Origin: Acanthopleura granulata
Lineage: Eukaryota; Mollusca; Polyplacophora; Chitonida; Chitonidae
DNA: 64,000 bases
Direction of reading: 5' to 3'
Assembly (NCBI GenBank): GCA_016165875.1
Contig: JABBOT010000038.1
Span: 124,001 to 188,000 of the forward strand
In this document: piece by piece, positions 44,450-56,072 of the stretch
Numbering within the stretch: the stretch's first letter is position 1
Layout: every line of letters begins with the position of its first letter
Translations under genes and position numbers: made by a program
The notes under the pieces: model-generated
What the model was told of the DNA's origin: nothing
Databases searched by the model: none
What the model saw: the letters and a program-made list of their open reading frames with translations, nothing else

Positions 44450-46575
44450 GCATATGTAACACACAAATGATAAATTCTAAAGAAAACCTGTTCTGCAAAT
44501 TATTTAAAAATATTGATCTTCAATTCATATTTTGCATATATCGGTTTACAATTTGATGTATGTGTGTTCTACTTATTTTTACCAGGACGTGAACGGTGTA
44601 ATACAGGTATAACCTGTCATAGTTGCCTCTAGGCAGTAGAACTGTACTTATACTTTTAGTCTAAATTCCAGTATTTCTTTTGGGTTTTTCAGCATTTTTG
44701 TTCTTTTTAGAAGTTTTATCTTTTTTAATTTTCTTTTTACCATTTTTATTTTATGTGTTAAGTAAGAGCTTTGCCAAAGACATCATGTTTTGTGAGAACG
44801 TCATGTTCATGCAGACTACAAGATATTCCTGAGATGTTTGCCACATCTATAGTGGTTGCTGGAAGGTGTGACATTCAGAGGTTACATCCTTAATATGGGT
44901 GTTACACTTAAAGATCTGGCATAAAATCAAAACATGTCAAAACCTTGAAATCACTGGTTATTACTGTGCAGTAGACATATATATATATATAGATATATAG
45001 ATATATATAGTTGTAAATGATTGTAAATTGAAGATGCAAGGTGTTATTCTGAGTTAAAATTTTTGTTTCGTTATTCATAAACACAATTACATCTATAAAC
45101 TGGGTTAATGTGTAAAACAGTTTTCAGTAACAATTAATTACACAGACTGGCAATGATTTGAAATTCAAATCAGTATTATGTATCGGCTGCCACGAAAAAA
45201 TGGTCATTTTTTTTTCCAACTCTGCCTGTTTGTCTCTCTTGTTATTCACACTGTCTCTCGCATGATATTTTGATGAAACTTGGTGTTGTCTAATTTTTGG
45301 TGCATAACATGGACAGGAAATTGTTGACAAAGGGGAGGTAATTCGAGGCCTGGATGACCCAACTGGAGGTTCTCTCCCCATGAGTTTTCTCCTGTACAGA
45401 TAGGATAGCTAATTTCAGGAGTTCCATGTATTTGTTAAACAATTTGAGTGGTTTTGTTAATAATACTCTTTGATGATCTACTTATATAATCATACCCTAA
45501 TTGTACAGTTTGGCTCATTATGCATACATTGTGTGTTTGTATTGCAAAGAGAATTCATATGGCTAAATTGTGCAGCTACTAGGCGGCGATTTCAACTTAC
45601 CTGAAAAGTCATTGTGTTTTGCCTCCAACCTCAAAGATTTTCTGATATCTTCAGAATGTTGGCAATTCACCGTTCTTCAGATTGTCACATTTAACGTTCA
45701 GCACATTACTGACACATTAACATTCAACCAATTATTGACGATTTAAAATGAGTTCAGAAAAGTGCAGCTGTGTCGCCATTAATACATACATTTCTATTGA
45801 GTTGACATTTGCTTCATGTCAGAAGAAATACACCTGATTTATTCCCATCTTCAAGCATATTTCCTTCACTCTCAGTCCACAAATACATCAAATAATTACC
45901 TAGGGTATTTCATTTTTCCAGTACATGTGAGATTGGTTTTGTTATTGTTCGGGTATTAATGTTTTCATACACATTTCACAAAAATTCGCGAAAAAATAAG
46001 CATGCATAAGTTGTCTTCCACATCCTAGTAACAGAGAAGTGTCGAATTATTATGAAAACTATTGTTCAGTTCATAGTAGGTCCATGAATGGCTACATGGC
46101 ATATAAATTGAATTTAAGCCTAATTTAGAAAAATTGTACATATATACCTTTATGTTTTGAGCAAAAAGTGTCCCCGTTTTGTGTCTGGCTGTTTAACGTT
46201 TGACCTTCACCTCTGGCAGAGTATTTCCTCAAGGTTACTAGTGAGTTCGCGTGTAAGGGGTACATGCAGCTATACACGAGACCTGTAAATGCCTCTCCTA
46301 GGACTGCCAAAGATTGAAGTCTCATAGGCCCAGTGTTTCCATTCTCCCACAGTCCCCAACATGTAGTTTTTACCTGGAGTGCGCATCATAGATTTGAAAC
46401 CGTGCAGTTAATCCATAAGTATGTATATGTAAATTCAGAGTCCTTGTTTTTGCAGGCTTCAGGCCGAATTACGCAGAATTTCACAAAACATCTGCTGTAT
46501 TTTATCAGTGCGTGTCAATCTCTGATCTTAGACAGAAGTATGATGACAATGCAGTGGCATGATATACAAATCTTT
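44450..46575. other. Intergenic, nothing recognised
   Basis: AT-rich, with a (TA)n/(GATA)n run near 44978-45010. No conserved ORF. Confidence 0.4.
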
Positions 46576-46576
46576 A

Positions 46577-46754
46577 GACAACAGCTCTTCCTCTCCGGCA
46601 TACGTGGGAAGGCGTTTTAGCAACCTGTGGATGGTCGTGGGTTTCATCCGGGCACTTCCCGGTTTCCACCCCCGCCGTAATGCTGGCCGCAGTAGTATGA
46701 GTGAAATATTCTTGAATACGGCATAAAACACCAAGTAAATGAATAAATAAACAT
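46577..46754 (+). mobile_element. SINE-A copy, head missing
   Basis: CTCTTCCTCTCCGGCATACG, GGATGGTCGTGGGTTTC, GTAATGCTGGCCGCAGTAGT, TGAAATATTCTTGAATACGG, tail AATGAATAAATAAAC. Confidence 0.85.
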
Positions 46755-47335
46755 TTGCCATGTGTGCTGAATCTTATAGGTTCTGGAGATGCATATTAAT
46801 TTCAAAAAAGGAAAAACTTTAAATTTAAATTCAGACACATTCAGCTATCCAATGTATTTGTCAGCAGAACGGTTGTAAGCACTGTAACAAACTGACTGGG
46901 ACATTGTCTAACCTCAGCGTCTCCTAAAATCATCTTAAGAAAGGTTTTTTCAGTAAACTGCGAGGAAATCATCTGTCATAGTATTTAGCATTATTGCTGT
47001 CCACACAGTTTTTGTAGGTTCCATCTGCCGTGCACCCTTCTTGTTTTGTTTCAGAAGAGGTTATCCCAACATCAAAGACGTTTTTGATCATTAGCCACTG
47101 ACTGTGTTTGATGTAAATTTCATCCGAGAATAAATTATTCATTTTTTGCTGAATCTGAGAGTTCTGTTGATGTTAGAAAGGTGTTTGCGTGTTTATTTAC
47201 GAAACAAGATGATGTACTACTGGAAAAATGTATGTTTTAACACCAAATCTTAGAAGTAATATTCTTTACCTCTAAAACTGCGATTTATTGCGGATATGAG
47301 TCGGTCATATACCATGTTATCTATTTAGCTTTCAG

Positions 47336-47414
47336 ACACATTATCCTGAGCCCAGGACAACACTGTGGTGGAACAGAAATCAAAAATGTCTTCCTGGTTG
47401 AGTCAGTTTGAGAC
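47336..47414 (+). CDS. Candidate first coding exon starting MSSWLSQFE
   Basis: A 79-nt segment is bounded by a strong acceptor (ctatttagctttcag, ending 47335) and a strong donor (GTAAGT at 47415). It contains ATG 47386-47388 in a good context (AAAATG), preceded in frame by a stop at 47347-47349. The coding part is nine codons, M-S-S-W-L-S-Q-F-E, plus two nucleotides. MS(S)W-type starts occur in golgins such as golgin-84 and TMF, but nine residues cannot prove this. I found no following exon on the plus strand; the gene would have to span the minus-strand gene to its right. Confidence 0.3.
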
Positions 47415-47741
47415 GTAAGTACAATGTGTTATCAAGGTTTATTTGTTAGTACGCATGTACCTGCCGTGTTCGTGTACTGCATTTGGATGTATTTAATCTT
47501 GTATAAAATCAAAATATTAGTACGCATGCACGGCCAATCATTTGACATACACTTCATGGCAATCTTTGTATTTAGTTGGTATTGGTATACATTGTATAAC
47601 TATGTTGCTTCTTTAGCCATAAATTCTTAAATAAAGCAGCGAAAGGTGCGTTAAAGAACTCCATGCCAGTTCACTTTGTATTATCATACATTCTCTTGTC
47701 CTGCTCTGTTCGCGTGGTTGTTTTTTGTGTTTTTTTTTTGT

Positions 47742-47998
47742 GGCCGCTGAGGCGATTAGCGAGCCAGCGCGGTGTACTGAACCACCAATGCGGTCGCTGT
47801 AAGTTCAACTCTACCTCCTGCTGACCTCCTCTCAGGCCGTGCGTGAGTGGGTCTGCCAGCAACCAGGTGATGGTCATGGGTCTCCCGCGAGCTCTGCCCG
47901 TTTTCCTCCCGCCATAACGCTGGCCGCGGTCGTATGAGTGAAATATTCATGAGCATGGCGTACAACACCAATCCAATAAATGAATAAAAAAAAAAGAT
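47742..47998 (+). mobile_element. SINE-A copy, full length
   Basis: Head GGCCGCTGAGGCGATTAGCG, CCAATGCGGTCGCTGTAAGT, GGTGATGGTCATGGGTCTCC, CGCGGTCGTATGAGTGAAAT, tail ATAAATGAATAAAAAAAAAA. Confidence 0.88.
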
Positions 47999-48368
47999 GT
48001 GGCCGCCGCTCAGTGGGACGTTCACTGACATACGCCAGCTAGGTGTCTAGCACAATGATCTCCACAGCATGTAGAGAAACCCTGCTGGCCGCCTCTCAGC
48101 GGGTCGTTCACTGACCAGAAGTAGCTAGGTGTTTAACCCACAGTCATCTCCACAGCATGTAGAGAAACCCTGCTGGCCGCCTCTCAGCGGGTCGTTCACT
48201 GACCAAGAGTAGCTAGGTGTTTAGCACACAGTCATCTCCATAGCATGTAGAGGAACCTTTCTGTTTGCCGCTCAGCGGGACGTTCTCTGATTAAGAGGAG
48301 CTACGTGTTTAGCACACGGTCATCTCCATAGCATACAGAGAAACCTTGCTGATTGCCGCTCAGTGGCA
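47999..48368. repeat. 88-bp tandem repeat, about 4.5 copies
   Basis: CTCAG(C/T)GGG words step at 48009, 48095, 48183, 48271 and 48359, with AGCTAGGTGTTTAGCACACA, GTCATCTCCATAGCATGTAG and AGAAACC between. It starts directly after the SINE-A tail. Confidence 0.9.
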
Positions 48369-49030
48369 CCCTACTGGCGATTCCGTGTATCAACTCTTGG
48401 AGTTCGACATCTTCAAGGAGAATGGGAGAAACGCCATTTCTTACGAGTTGTCAGTCGGCAAACTGTACTTTGAAGCATGTAGAATGTATTTGGTTCTATT
48501 TTCAATCGACCAGCTGAATTCGACCAGAGATTCATCAGATTGCACCGTCTGAGCGCGACATGACACTGAACTTGCATGAAGTCCATTTTCCTTTCCTTTA
48601 TTCCGACGCCTTCCTAACAACGCTTTGTGGCAAACCTCATAGGACATCTACTCCTTATCTGTACTTTGTGTAGAGAAATACTGTTGGAAGACCGATGACT
48701 TACATTCCCATACAAGTTCATGACTAGTTTGAATACTGGCCTGAAGCCAAGAAATCCATAATTAAGTGACACATCTACCCGAAATATTTGTTATCCCACT
48801 GACTAAATGTCGTAGTTCTCGCGACATTACCGTGGACATGAAGTAACGCTTACTGAAGGTCTTTCTTCAATGTATGATGAATCGCTGTTCCTGTTCAAGA
48901 ACTGGTTTTCTCCAAGCGTTCAAGCATTCAATGCATACAGCTCAAAGTCACCAGAAAAACAAACAAGTGTCATTAATCGTGTAACGAAGTGCTTTATTGG
49001 TCAATTTCAAGACTGGTGAATGATGTCACT
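48368..49030. other. Unassigned sequence after the 88-bp array
   Basis: A 68-codon plus ORF (48346-48552, with YQLLEFDIFKENGRNAI) looks mildly coding but has no recognised family and overlaps the last repeat unit. Not called as a gene. Confidence 0.3.
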
Positions 49031-49038
49031 TTGCTTCT

Positions 49039-49044
49039 TTTATT
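49039..49044 (-). terminator. AATAAA polyadenylation signal of the novel gene
   Basis: TTTATT on the plus strand, 150 nt past the TAG at 49194, gives a short, normal 3' UTR. Confidence 0.5.
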
Positions 49045-49193
49045 TCAGTGTGAACAGAAAAAATATTTACACGCATGACAATCCGCTGTCGCTGTTAACC
49101 ACAGATCGTCCCCTCGAACTCAGATTTACAATGTTCAGCAATGCCCCTGGAACTTGTCGTGCTGCTTAACGTGGTTTGACATTATCGTGAGTC

Positions 49194-49330
49194 CTAATAC
49201 CATTCTAAATCTTGATTCTCTGGCTGAACTTCAAACCCGAACGAGTTTGATCGCCTGCTGTTCCGTGGAGGTGACTTGTAACTGTGGTAAAATCTCCGGA
49301 CGTCGGATTTGAGCAGGTCGACACTGAGTT
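49194..49330 (-). CDS. Novel membrane protein, exon 5 (C-terminus)
   Basis: 137 nt. The acceptor ends tttcattttccag; the stop TAG is at 49196-49194. It encodes LSVDLLKSDVRRFYHSYKSP, a Ser/Arg-rich stretch (RNSRRSNSF) and an acidic end finishing EWY. Confidence 0.7.
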
Positions 49331-52300
49331 CTGGAAAATGAAACATAAAGGAAATACATGTATGTACTGAGAAGGATTTCTGTTAGTGCGATTGTGACTT
49401 TGTCTTTCAAGCACATTCTGCGAGCTAAAGCCGCGTATTTATGTAGACCAGAGTTTTGTAGGGATATAAAGAAAACAACAAGAGAGTGATACAAGTAGGA
49501 TAGTATGACAAATGGTCACATGTAACCATTTAATTACGGCCGCTGGTCATTTATTCCTTGATTGGTGTTTCAAAAGACAGCCCATTATTTCATGAATGTC
49601 AAAGCTCACAATGCATTTCTGAGTTGCAGGCCCTAATCAGATTAACATTTTGAGGGTGTTGCAAGGTTTACGCGACTACTCGAACTTTTGATCACAACAT
49701 CTACGTGAAAGTCGGCAGCACAATACATCAACAACATCTACGTGAAAGTCGGCAGCACAATGCATCAACAACATTTACGTGAAAGTCGGCAGCACAATGC
49801 ATCAACAACATCTACGTGAAAGTCGGCAGCACAATACATCAACAACATCTACGTGAAAGTCGGCAGCACAATGCATCAACAACATCTACGTGAAAGTCGG
49901 CAGCACAATACATCAACAACATCTACGTGAGAGTCGGCAGCACAATACATCAACAACATCTACGTGAAAGTCGGCAGCGCAATGCATCAACAACATCTAC
50001 GTGAAAGTCAGCAGCACAATACATCAACAACATCTACGTGAGAGTCGCCAGCACAATACATCAACAACATCTACGTGAAAGTCGGCAGCACAATACATCA
50101 ACAACATCTACGTGAAAGTCGGCAGCGCAATGCATCAACAACATCTACGTGAAAGTCGGCAGCGCAATACATCAACAACATCTATGCGAAAGTCGGCAGC
50201 ACAATACATCAACAACATCTACGTGAAAGTCGGCAGCACAATGCATCAACAACATCTACGCGAAAGTCGGCAGCACAATACATCAACAACATCTACGCGA
50301 AAGTCGGCAGCACAATACATCAACAACATCTACATGAAAGTCGGCAGCACAATACATCAACAACATCTACGTGAAAGTCGGCAGCACAATACATCAACAA
50401 CATATTGGTATCCCAACTGGTATCAGCTGCGCTCCCCTATTAAAGGACCTTCATTTATTCACATATGCACACGACTACATGCACCGTATGTTGAAAACCA
50501 ATCAACTTCATAAAGCCGACTAATTTACATTTACCAAACGTAACATGGACGACAATATAGCGGTACCAAATCCCTATATACGAAGCAGTTACGGAAATAC
50601 GTCCCGGTTCACTCGATTTAAAGAAGACTACCGATTTCTTAGATGGCATATCTTATCTTGATTTGTTTATATAAACGACCAGACATTCCTCTCGCGAGCC
50701 GATTGTATGACAATTTTTACGAGTTTCCCCTTGTTCATGTAAATGCTGTCAAATAGCAGTAATCACCACCCCTTTTGGCTCCATTCTTATGCAGAGTTAG
50801 GGAAACAGAAGTGCCGCGATGTTAATTGCAATTTAATAAACTTCACTGGTGTAGAATTACTCTAAATGCTTTGTTATCATCACATTTTGAATGATGAATG
50901 GAAAAATGGACAAAAATGAGAATGGCGTGGATACGTAAAAGAGCATAGTGTGTACTTATTCACACCATACTTCATAATCATATTGAATGCTCTACACATC
51001 ACAGTGATATTGTATTCCTGTTGACACTGGGAATTCCACAAATGCATATTTGTAAATTGCGCTGACACTGGCTTCCTCTCCGGTCGTAGGCCTAGGTGGG
51101 AAGGTCTTTCAACAACCTGTGGCCGGTTGTGGGTTTCCTCGAGGCTCAAAATGCTAGGCGTCGTTGTATAAGTGAAATCTTTCTGAGCACAGTATAAACA
51201 CCAACGAAACAGATAAATCAAATGTATTGGTAAATGGGAAGAGCTCACCTCTCCTTTCAAAGAGCCTAGTCTGACGCCGGTACTTCTTCTGTAGAAACTC
51301 AATCGCCTTGGCCATCTGCTCTAGTTCGTATTCTAGGGGAGTAACCAATAAAACACAACATGTAGGTTCATTCAACATCTACCACATAGTCTACTGTTAT
51401 CTAATGGTTCAGGTTTCATTTGTTTCTACGAAAGAGTATACAATTATCAAAGTGAAAATCTATTAAGTTGTTCACTTGTTTCTGAGAAAGAGAACAACTA
51501 ATATTGTCGTTTTTCCGACACACTATTTTGCAGTTGTTGTTATGTTCGCGCAGACTGGTTTACATGGTTTGAGTACACTGAGCCTAATGTACTAGTGATC
51601 GTTTTTCTGTCCAGTTTGCTTCTACAACAGACTACGTGAAGATGATTGTCCTACTGATGTGTTTAACTCCTTGTATTAGAAAGAAGGCAGCACATTAAAA
51701 GTATTCATCATTTAAAAGGGCCGTTTCGTGCTGAATCCAAATATTGTTTTCGAGATTTGTCTGCGTTTTTTTTCAGTGAATAAAAGGAAAATAAAGATAA
51801 AAAAACACAACAGAAAGTGTAACCAAAGTAATTTCAGAAGAGGGGTCAATACAAACCTAAACAGGCATAGGCATTTTTATATCATGTGCCTGGTAACTCT
51901 ATAAATCGTATTTTTATCTGAGATTCTTACGAGGCCATGGGATACCCTAATGTACAGAAACCGGAAACATGATGTCGGGTCATCCGTACCCTCTTCGGTA
52001 TTAGAGTCGAGACACTCATTTGTGTGAAATTACGGTCCTCTTTATTATTACAATTGAAGGCAGCAGATTGCGGCCTCCTGGTTGAGATCTTGGAGAGTAG
52101 CCCTAACGGTGTTCCACCACCACTTTCTAGTTGTAAATGGCTTTAAGGTATATCAGAAGGAAAACAGCTGATTTAAGGCTACTTCTACATAGTGAAATGG
52201 TGAGCTAAGCACTGCTGACGTCACAGCGGAAACAGATATCTTTTCAGGTTGTAGACATATCTCGCCTTTGACTGGTTAAAATTGAGAACCCACGCCGGCT

Positions 52301-55300
52301 CGTTCGATTTTCTCTCCGTGGGCATATTTGCTTACTTTGAACAGCGATATCCAGGTTATCTTACATCGCAAAAATGAAAAGCGACATTTCCTGAACATTA
52401 AATGGGATTCTTTATCGAAACATATATACATACTGACTACTGTTTTCTTTTCTTTTAAAGTTCTATGGTGTAGTTTCGGACCATGCTGTGTTGTCGTCGA
52501 TTTGTTTAGGCTAATACACACCCTCCGATTGTTGTATTTCTGGGTTCACCATGAATAATCCTAATTTGGAGTACGGCTATAATATATCATTAATGTGGAA
52601 AGACAAATTTACAACTTGCTTAGTACCCTCCATCTCCACCAAAGAAATCTGTGACGTCAAAGCCTGTTAAATACGCTATCGTATACCGATAACCTAAATA
52701 CCTCATCGTTTATTCACTGCAGAGAATATGTAAAATCATCACGAAAAGCATAGCGGTATGTGGAATCTCCACGAAACGGCCTCTCATATCCTTTCTTTAA
52801 AGGTAGCCAATCCTTATATGTTATTTCTATAGCAGACAAGCGTTAGCGCGCTAGCGCTGCGCAATAATCCGAAGCCTCCCACCGATGCAGTCGCTGTGAG
52901 TTAAGTCCAGCTCATGCTGGCTTCCTCTCCGGCCGTACGTGGGAAGGTCTGGCAGCAACCTGCCCATGGTCATGGTTTTCCCCGGGGCTCTGCCCTGTGT
53001 TCCGCCACCACAATGTGGCCCCCCTCGTAAATGTGAAATATATTTGAGCACGACGTAAAACACCGATTAAATAAATATATAAATAAATAAATATTGCAGA
53101 CTATATTCCAATGCTAGGTAACTTAGATAATCAGAGAACTCACGATGTTGTCTCTTTGACTGTTTTAACTCAAGAGATTCAGGACTATTTTTCTGGCAGC
53201 CGATACTTCTTGTTGATTTGCCTGTCCGGAAAAAACAAGAATGGAAAGAGAATTACAAATGAACACAAATGTAATCATGTAAAGTTTGGAAACCAAAACG
53301 CATGAGGGAAACAACTACATGCAATTGCCGCGCTTTGAGAATTTCGTACATGTTTCTCAAAAATCTTTGTAAAGTGACGGATTTACGAATTACTCCATAG
53401 CATACCATGGTAACAAGCGCTGTGCGCGTTACGTACAGCCATACCGCTTGCTGACTTGGCCCTTTGTATCCATATTGTTCAGGGTTAAGACATGGCATTT
53501 AGTCTGGGCATCTAGAGCTTCCCCGGCTACGCCCTCTTACTCCGACTATCCTTGAATAACGGTGCCATACCGAAACTTCACCTTATAGTCTAGGCAAAGC
53601 CTTGATTTGCATATCTCCACTGTCAACCAATCAGCGACGATTTTGTAGCCCTGTAAGCACGACGTGATTGTGGCTTTGTATAAGCTTACCCCATTTCCAG
53701 GTACGCCGACACAGAAGGAGGGAGCCATTGGACAAAAGGATTGCCACCGAAATGATGTTGCCCAGAGATAGCCCGCCAAGATCTCTCGACATTTTCTACG
53801 TGGAGAAAAAGAATAAGAGGCATCAGAAAAATAAAATAAAATAAAAGAAAGGAAAAAAACATTTTAGGACATTTATGGTCAGTTATGTTATCATTATTAT
53901 TATTGTTATCATATACTCGGTGGAAAGTAATTAAACAGTTCAAATGAGTCGGATTTTTATCTCCTCGTCTTGATGTTCTGGTGTTAAGAGTAATATTATA
54001 TCACTCCATCTTGACATAATAAAGTCGTAAGTTTTGTCTCATCCCCTCACATGGATGTCCTTTTTTGTTCCCTCAATTTGGTGTTCTTTTCCCCCTCACC
54101 TTAATGGCTGTCATGAGTCCTAATTTGTTCCCTCACCTTGATGTCCTGTTTTGACTCCTCATCTTAATGGCTGCCGTTATCGCCTATTTGTACCCTCACC
54201 TTACACTACTTTGTCATATCCCTTTGACTTACCAATGCCATGAGCTCTACTTTGTCATGTCCCTTTGACATACCAATACCATGAGCTCTACTTTGTCATG
54301 TCCCTTTGACATACCAATACCATGAGCTCTACTTTGTCATGTCCCTGTGACATACCAATACCATGAGCTCTACTTTGTCATGTCCCTTTGACATACCAAT
54401 ACCATGAGCTCTACTTTGTCATGTCCCTTTGACATACCAATACCATGAGCTCTACTTTGTCATGTCCCTTTGACATACCAATACCATGGGCTCTACTTTG
54501 TCATGTCCCTTTGACATACCAGTGCCATGAGCCCTATTTTATTCCATCACGATAATGACTCTCACGTGTTGTCCACTCACCCTCATGGATTTGAGCGTTC
54601 TGTACGTGAACCGCCGCAGGAAGCCAGCCCCCCTCAAATCTACAGCCCCAGGGCACAGCGGACACGGGAAGAACAGGTTCCCACAGTCACATCCTACCTC
54701 CTCACAGCACCCCAGCACCTCATCCACGGCGTCCCTGGGGGGAGAGGCGTAGGGTAATTACGAGTAAGTTAGGTTGGAGCAGCCCTTGTCACCGCCCGCA
54801 GGCAACACGATTGATTGACTGTTGTATGTAACGCCGTAGGCTACTCGAGATCTGTTCTAAACGACAATGCTCAGTTTATGGGTAGAGGAAACAGGATGCC
54901 CAGTGGGAACGACCGATCCTCACGGCAAACTACAGGACAGAGTGAGAACCATACGTCACACCACACCAGATCAAACAGAGTTAAAACACCACACCCATGA
55001 CACGATTATAAAGGTGTCATGAGAACACGACACCCGTCACACCATGGTACAGGCGCCAGTTAAACACAACACCCTCGATATCATAATATAGGTGCCATTA
55101 AAACACAACACCGGTGGCACAATTATACAGGCGTCTTTAAAACACGACACCCATGACACAATGATATAGGCGCCATTAAAACACAACAGCTCTATCGTTC
55201 CTCATGCTGTGATATAAAGATGTAGCTAAAACATAGCATTCCAAACTACTAGTAAATTACAAACTACATTGAAGTAAATGGCATTAAAATAAAATTCAAT

Positions 55301-55821
55301 GTCCATGGTATTAGACGAAATTAACTCAGAACAGTACGATCACCATGGAATAAAACAGAATTAAAACACCAAGCAAACTCCAAATACTGTGCGACACATT
55401 GAATTAAAATACTATAAATCGCTGAACATCATTAGATTACATGGAATCAAAACGCCACACCCCAAAGTGAATACAAACTATCTTGCTACAACTGGTTATG
55501 GAATAGTACCTTCCTACTTCTAGTATAGAATAGTTACCGATATTACAATAGCGTTCTTCTATTTCATTCGTTTTGGCCTCATTGGTGCTTTGGTGTTAAG
55601 GGCACATGTATATCAGCGCACACACTAGCCCTTCGAGACAAGGCGAACGTGTTACATATAAGAAGCCAGACTCACGGGTGATAGAGAGTAGGCGTATCCC
55701 AGTCCTCGTGGTAAGAACAAGCCCCACATGTAGTGGGGACACTCGTGACGTAAGAACTTTCCCAGGCCACGGAGATCAGCAGCAGACCGAGGCCTGATAA
55801 GGTCGCAATGAAGGCAAGCAT
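49194..55821 (-). CDS. Unrecognised single-pass membrane protein, five exons, 208 aa
   Basis: Five small exons (55821-55676, 54734-54581, 53795-53690, 51332-51249, 49330-49194) total 627 nt and splice without a stop. Phases are 2, 0, 1 and 1. All four donors are GTGAGT, GTGAGT, GTAAGC and GTGAGC, and all four acceptors are pyrimidine-rich. An in-frame TGA lies 12 nt before the ATG and an AATAAA lies 150 nt after the stop. The protein starts with a signal-peptide-like segment (MLAFIATLSGLGLLLISVAW). An ectodomain with eight cysteines follows (residues 32, 35, 58, 59, 64, 66, 73 and 76; pattern CGAC...CC...CDC...PCPLC). Residues about 109-128 form a hydrophobic membrane segment followed by CRRTWKW, a positive stop-transfer stretch, which suggests type I topology. 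The tail has a charged helix likely to be a coiled coil (ELEQMAKAIEFLQKKYRRQT, 138-157) and a Ser/Arg-rich end. I do not recognise the family; a small receptor or adaptor is possible. No single exon gives a long ORF. Confidence 0.72.
49691..50405. repeat. 37-bp minisatellite, about 19 copies (intron 4 of the novel gene)
   Basis: Unit ACGTGAAAGTCGGCAGCACA followed by ATACATCAACAACATCT; starts step by 37 bp from 49703. Very homogeneous, with a few GCGAAAG and GCGCAAT variants. The 133-codon plus ORF (50112-50513) is an artefact. Confidence 0.95.
51062..51222 (+). mobile_element. SINE-A copy, diverged, head missing
   Basis: CTGGCTTCCTCTCCGGTCGT, GTGGGAAGGTCTTTCAACAA, GTGGGTTTCC, TTGTATAAGTGAAATCTTTC, ACACCAACGAA. 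It lies about 30 bp from exon 4 of the novel gene. Confidence 0.75.
51249..51332 (-). CDS. Novel membrane protein, exon 4 (charged helix)
   Basis: 84 nt. The acceptor ends ttactcccctag and the donor is GTGAGC (51248-51243). It encodes YELEQMAKAIEFLQKKYRRQ and TRLFERR; heptad-like spacing of hydrophobics suggests a coiled coil. Confidence 0.72.
52838..53094 (+). mobile_element. SINE-A copy, full length
   Basis: CAAGCGTTAGCGCGCTAGCG (A-box area), CCGAAGCCTCCCACCGATGC, GCTGTGAGTTAAGTCC, GGCCGTACGTGGGAAGGTCT, ACGTAAAACACCGATTAAAT, AAATAAATAAATA. Confidence 0.88.
53690..53795 (-). CDS. Novel membrane protein, exon 3 (membrane segment)
   Basis: 106 nt. The acceptor ends ctttttctccacgtag and the donor is GTAAGC (53689-53684). 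The phase set by exon 2 gives LSLGNIISVAILLSNGSLLL and then CRRTWKW. The alternative frames are also open, so the phase logic is what selects this one. Confidence 0.65.
54222..54535. repeat. 41-bp minisatellite, about 7.5 copies (intron 2 of the novel gene)
   Basis: Unit CTCTACTTTGTCATGTCCCT followed by TTGACATACCAATACCATGAG. Each unit contains an inverted TGTCA/TGACA pair. It ends about 45 bp from exon 2. Confidence 0.92.
54581..54734 (-). CDS. Novel membrane protein, exon 2 (Cys-rich)
   Basis: 154 nt. The acceptor ends ctctccccccag and the donor is GTGAGT (54580-54575). The first G completes a Pro codon from exon 1. Six cysteines (GCC, CDC, PCPLC), then FLRRFTYRTLKSMR. This exon is GC-rich relative to its flanks. 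Confidence 0.72.
54975..55190. repeat. About 40-bp degenerate repeat (intron 1 of the novel gene)
   Basis: Five loose copies of CATGACACAATTATA, AGGCGCCATTAAAACACAAC. Confidence 0.7.
55676..55821 (-). CDS. Novel membrane protein, exon 1 (signal peptide)
   Basis: 146 nt from ATG 55821-55819. 48 codons plus CC; donor GTGAGT (55675-55670). It encodes the hydrophobic leader and the first CxxC pair (TCGACSYHEDWD). Other-frame ORFs here (55606-55797 plus, 55652-55837 minus) are shadows. Confidence 0.7.
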
Positions 55822-56072
55822 CTCGGTGACGATTCACTAAGGCAATGTCGCGATCATGTCCGAAAGAAACGTCTTAAACTAGTTGATGGTGTATGTCGGG
55901 GTCGACTAAACCCAGGAACTCATGCTTTGCGGGCTATTTGCTCGTCTGTGGTCAACTAAAGTGCCATTTCACCCAAACTCTGAAAGAAATAAAGCCATGT
56001 GCAAAGTTAGGTGTCCTTCCATGACGTTCAGTCGAATATATTTCCTCGCCCACGTCACATGCGTTTGTTACG

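Noticed and set aside
43614..44466. Two long minus-strand ORFs (235 and 282 codons).
   Set aside because: They exist only because the 57-bp repeat has a period divisible by three and few stops; no start context, splice or domain evidence.
16689..45604. The word TAGGCGGCGAT recurs at about 16689, 45592 and (inverted) 28549.
   Set aside because: Only 11-12 bp are shared and the flanks do not align, so I cannot call an element.
54581..54734. Cys pattern CDCGNLFFPCPLC resembles the Cys-rich tail of glutaredoxin domain-containing cysteine-rich proteins (GRXCR).
   Set aside because: The phase-matched exons before and after give a signal peptide and a membrane segment, not a glutaredoxin domain, and the usual next C-x-x-C-N-E block is absent.
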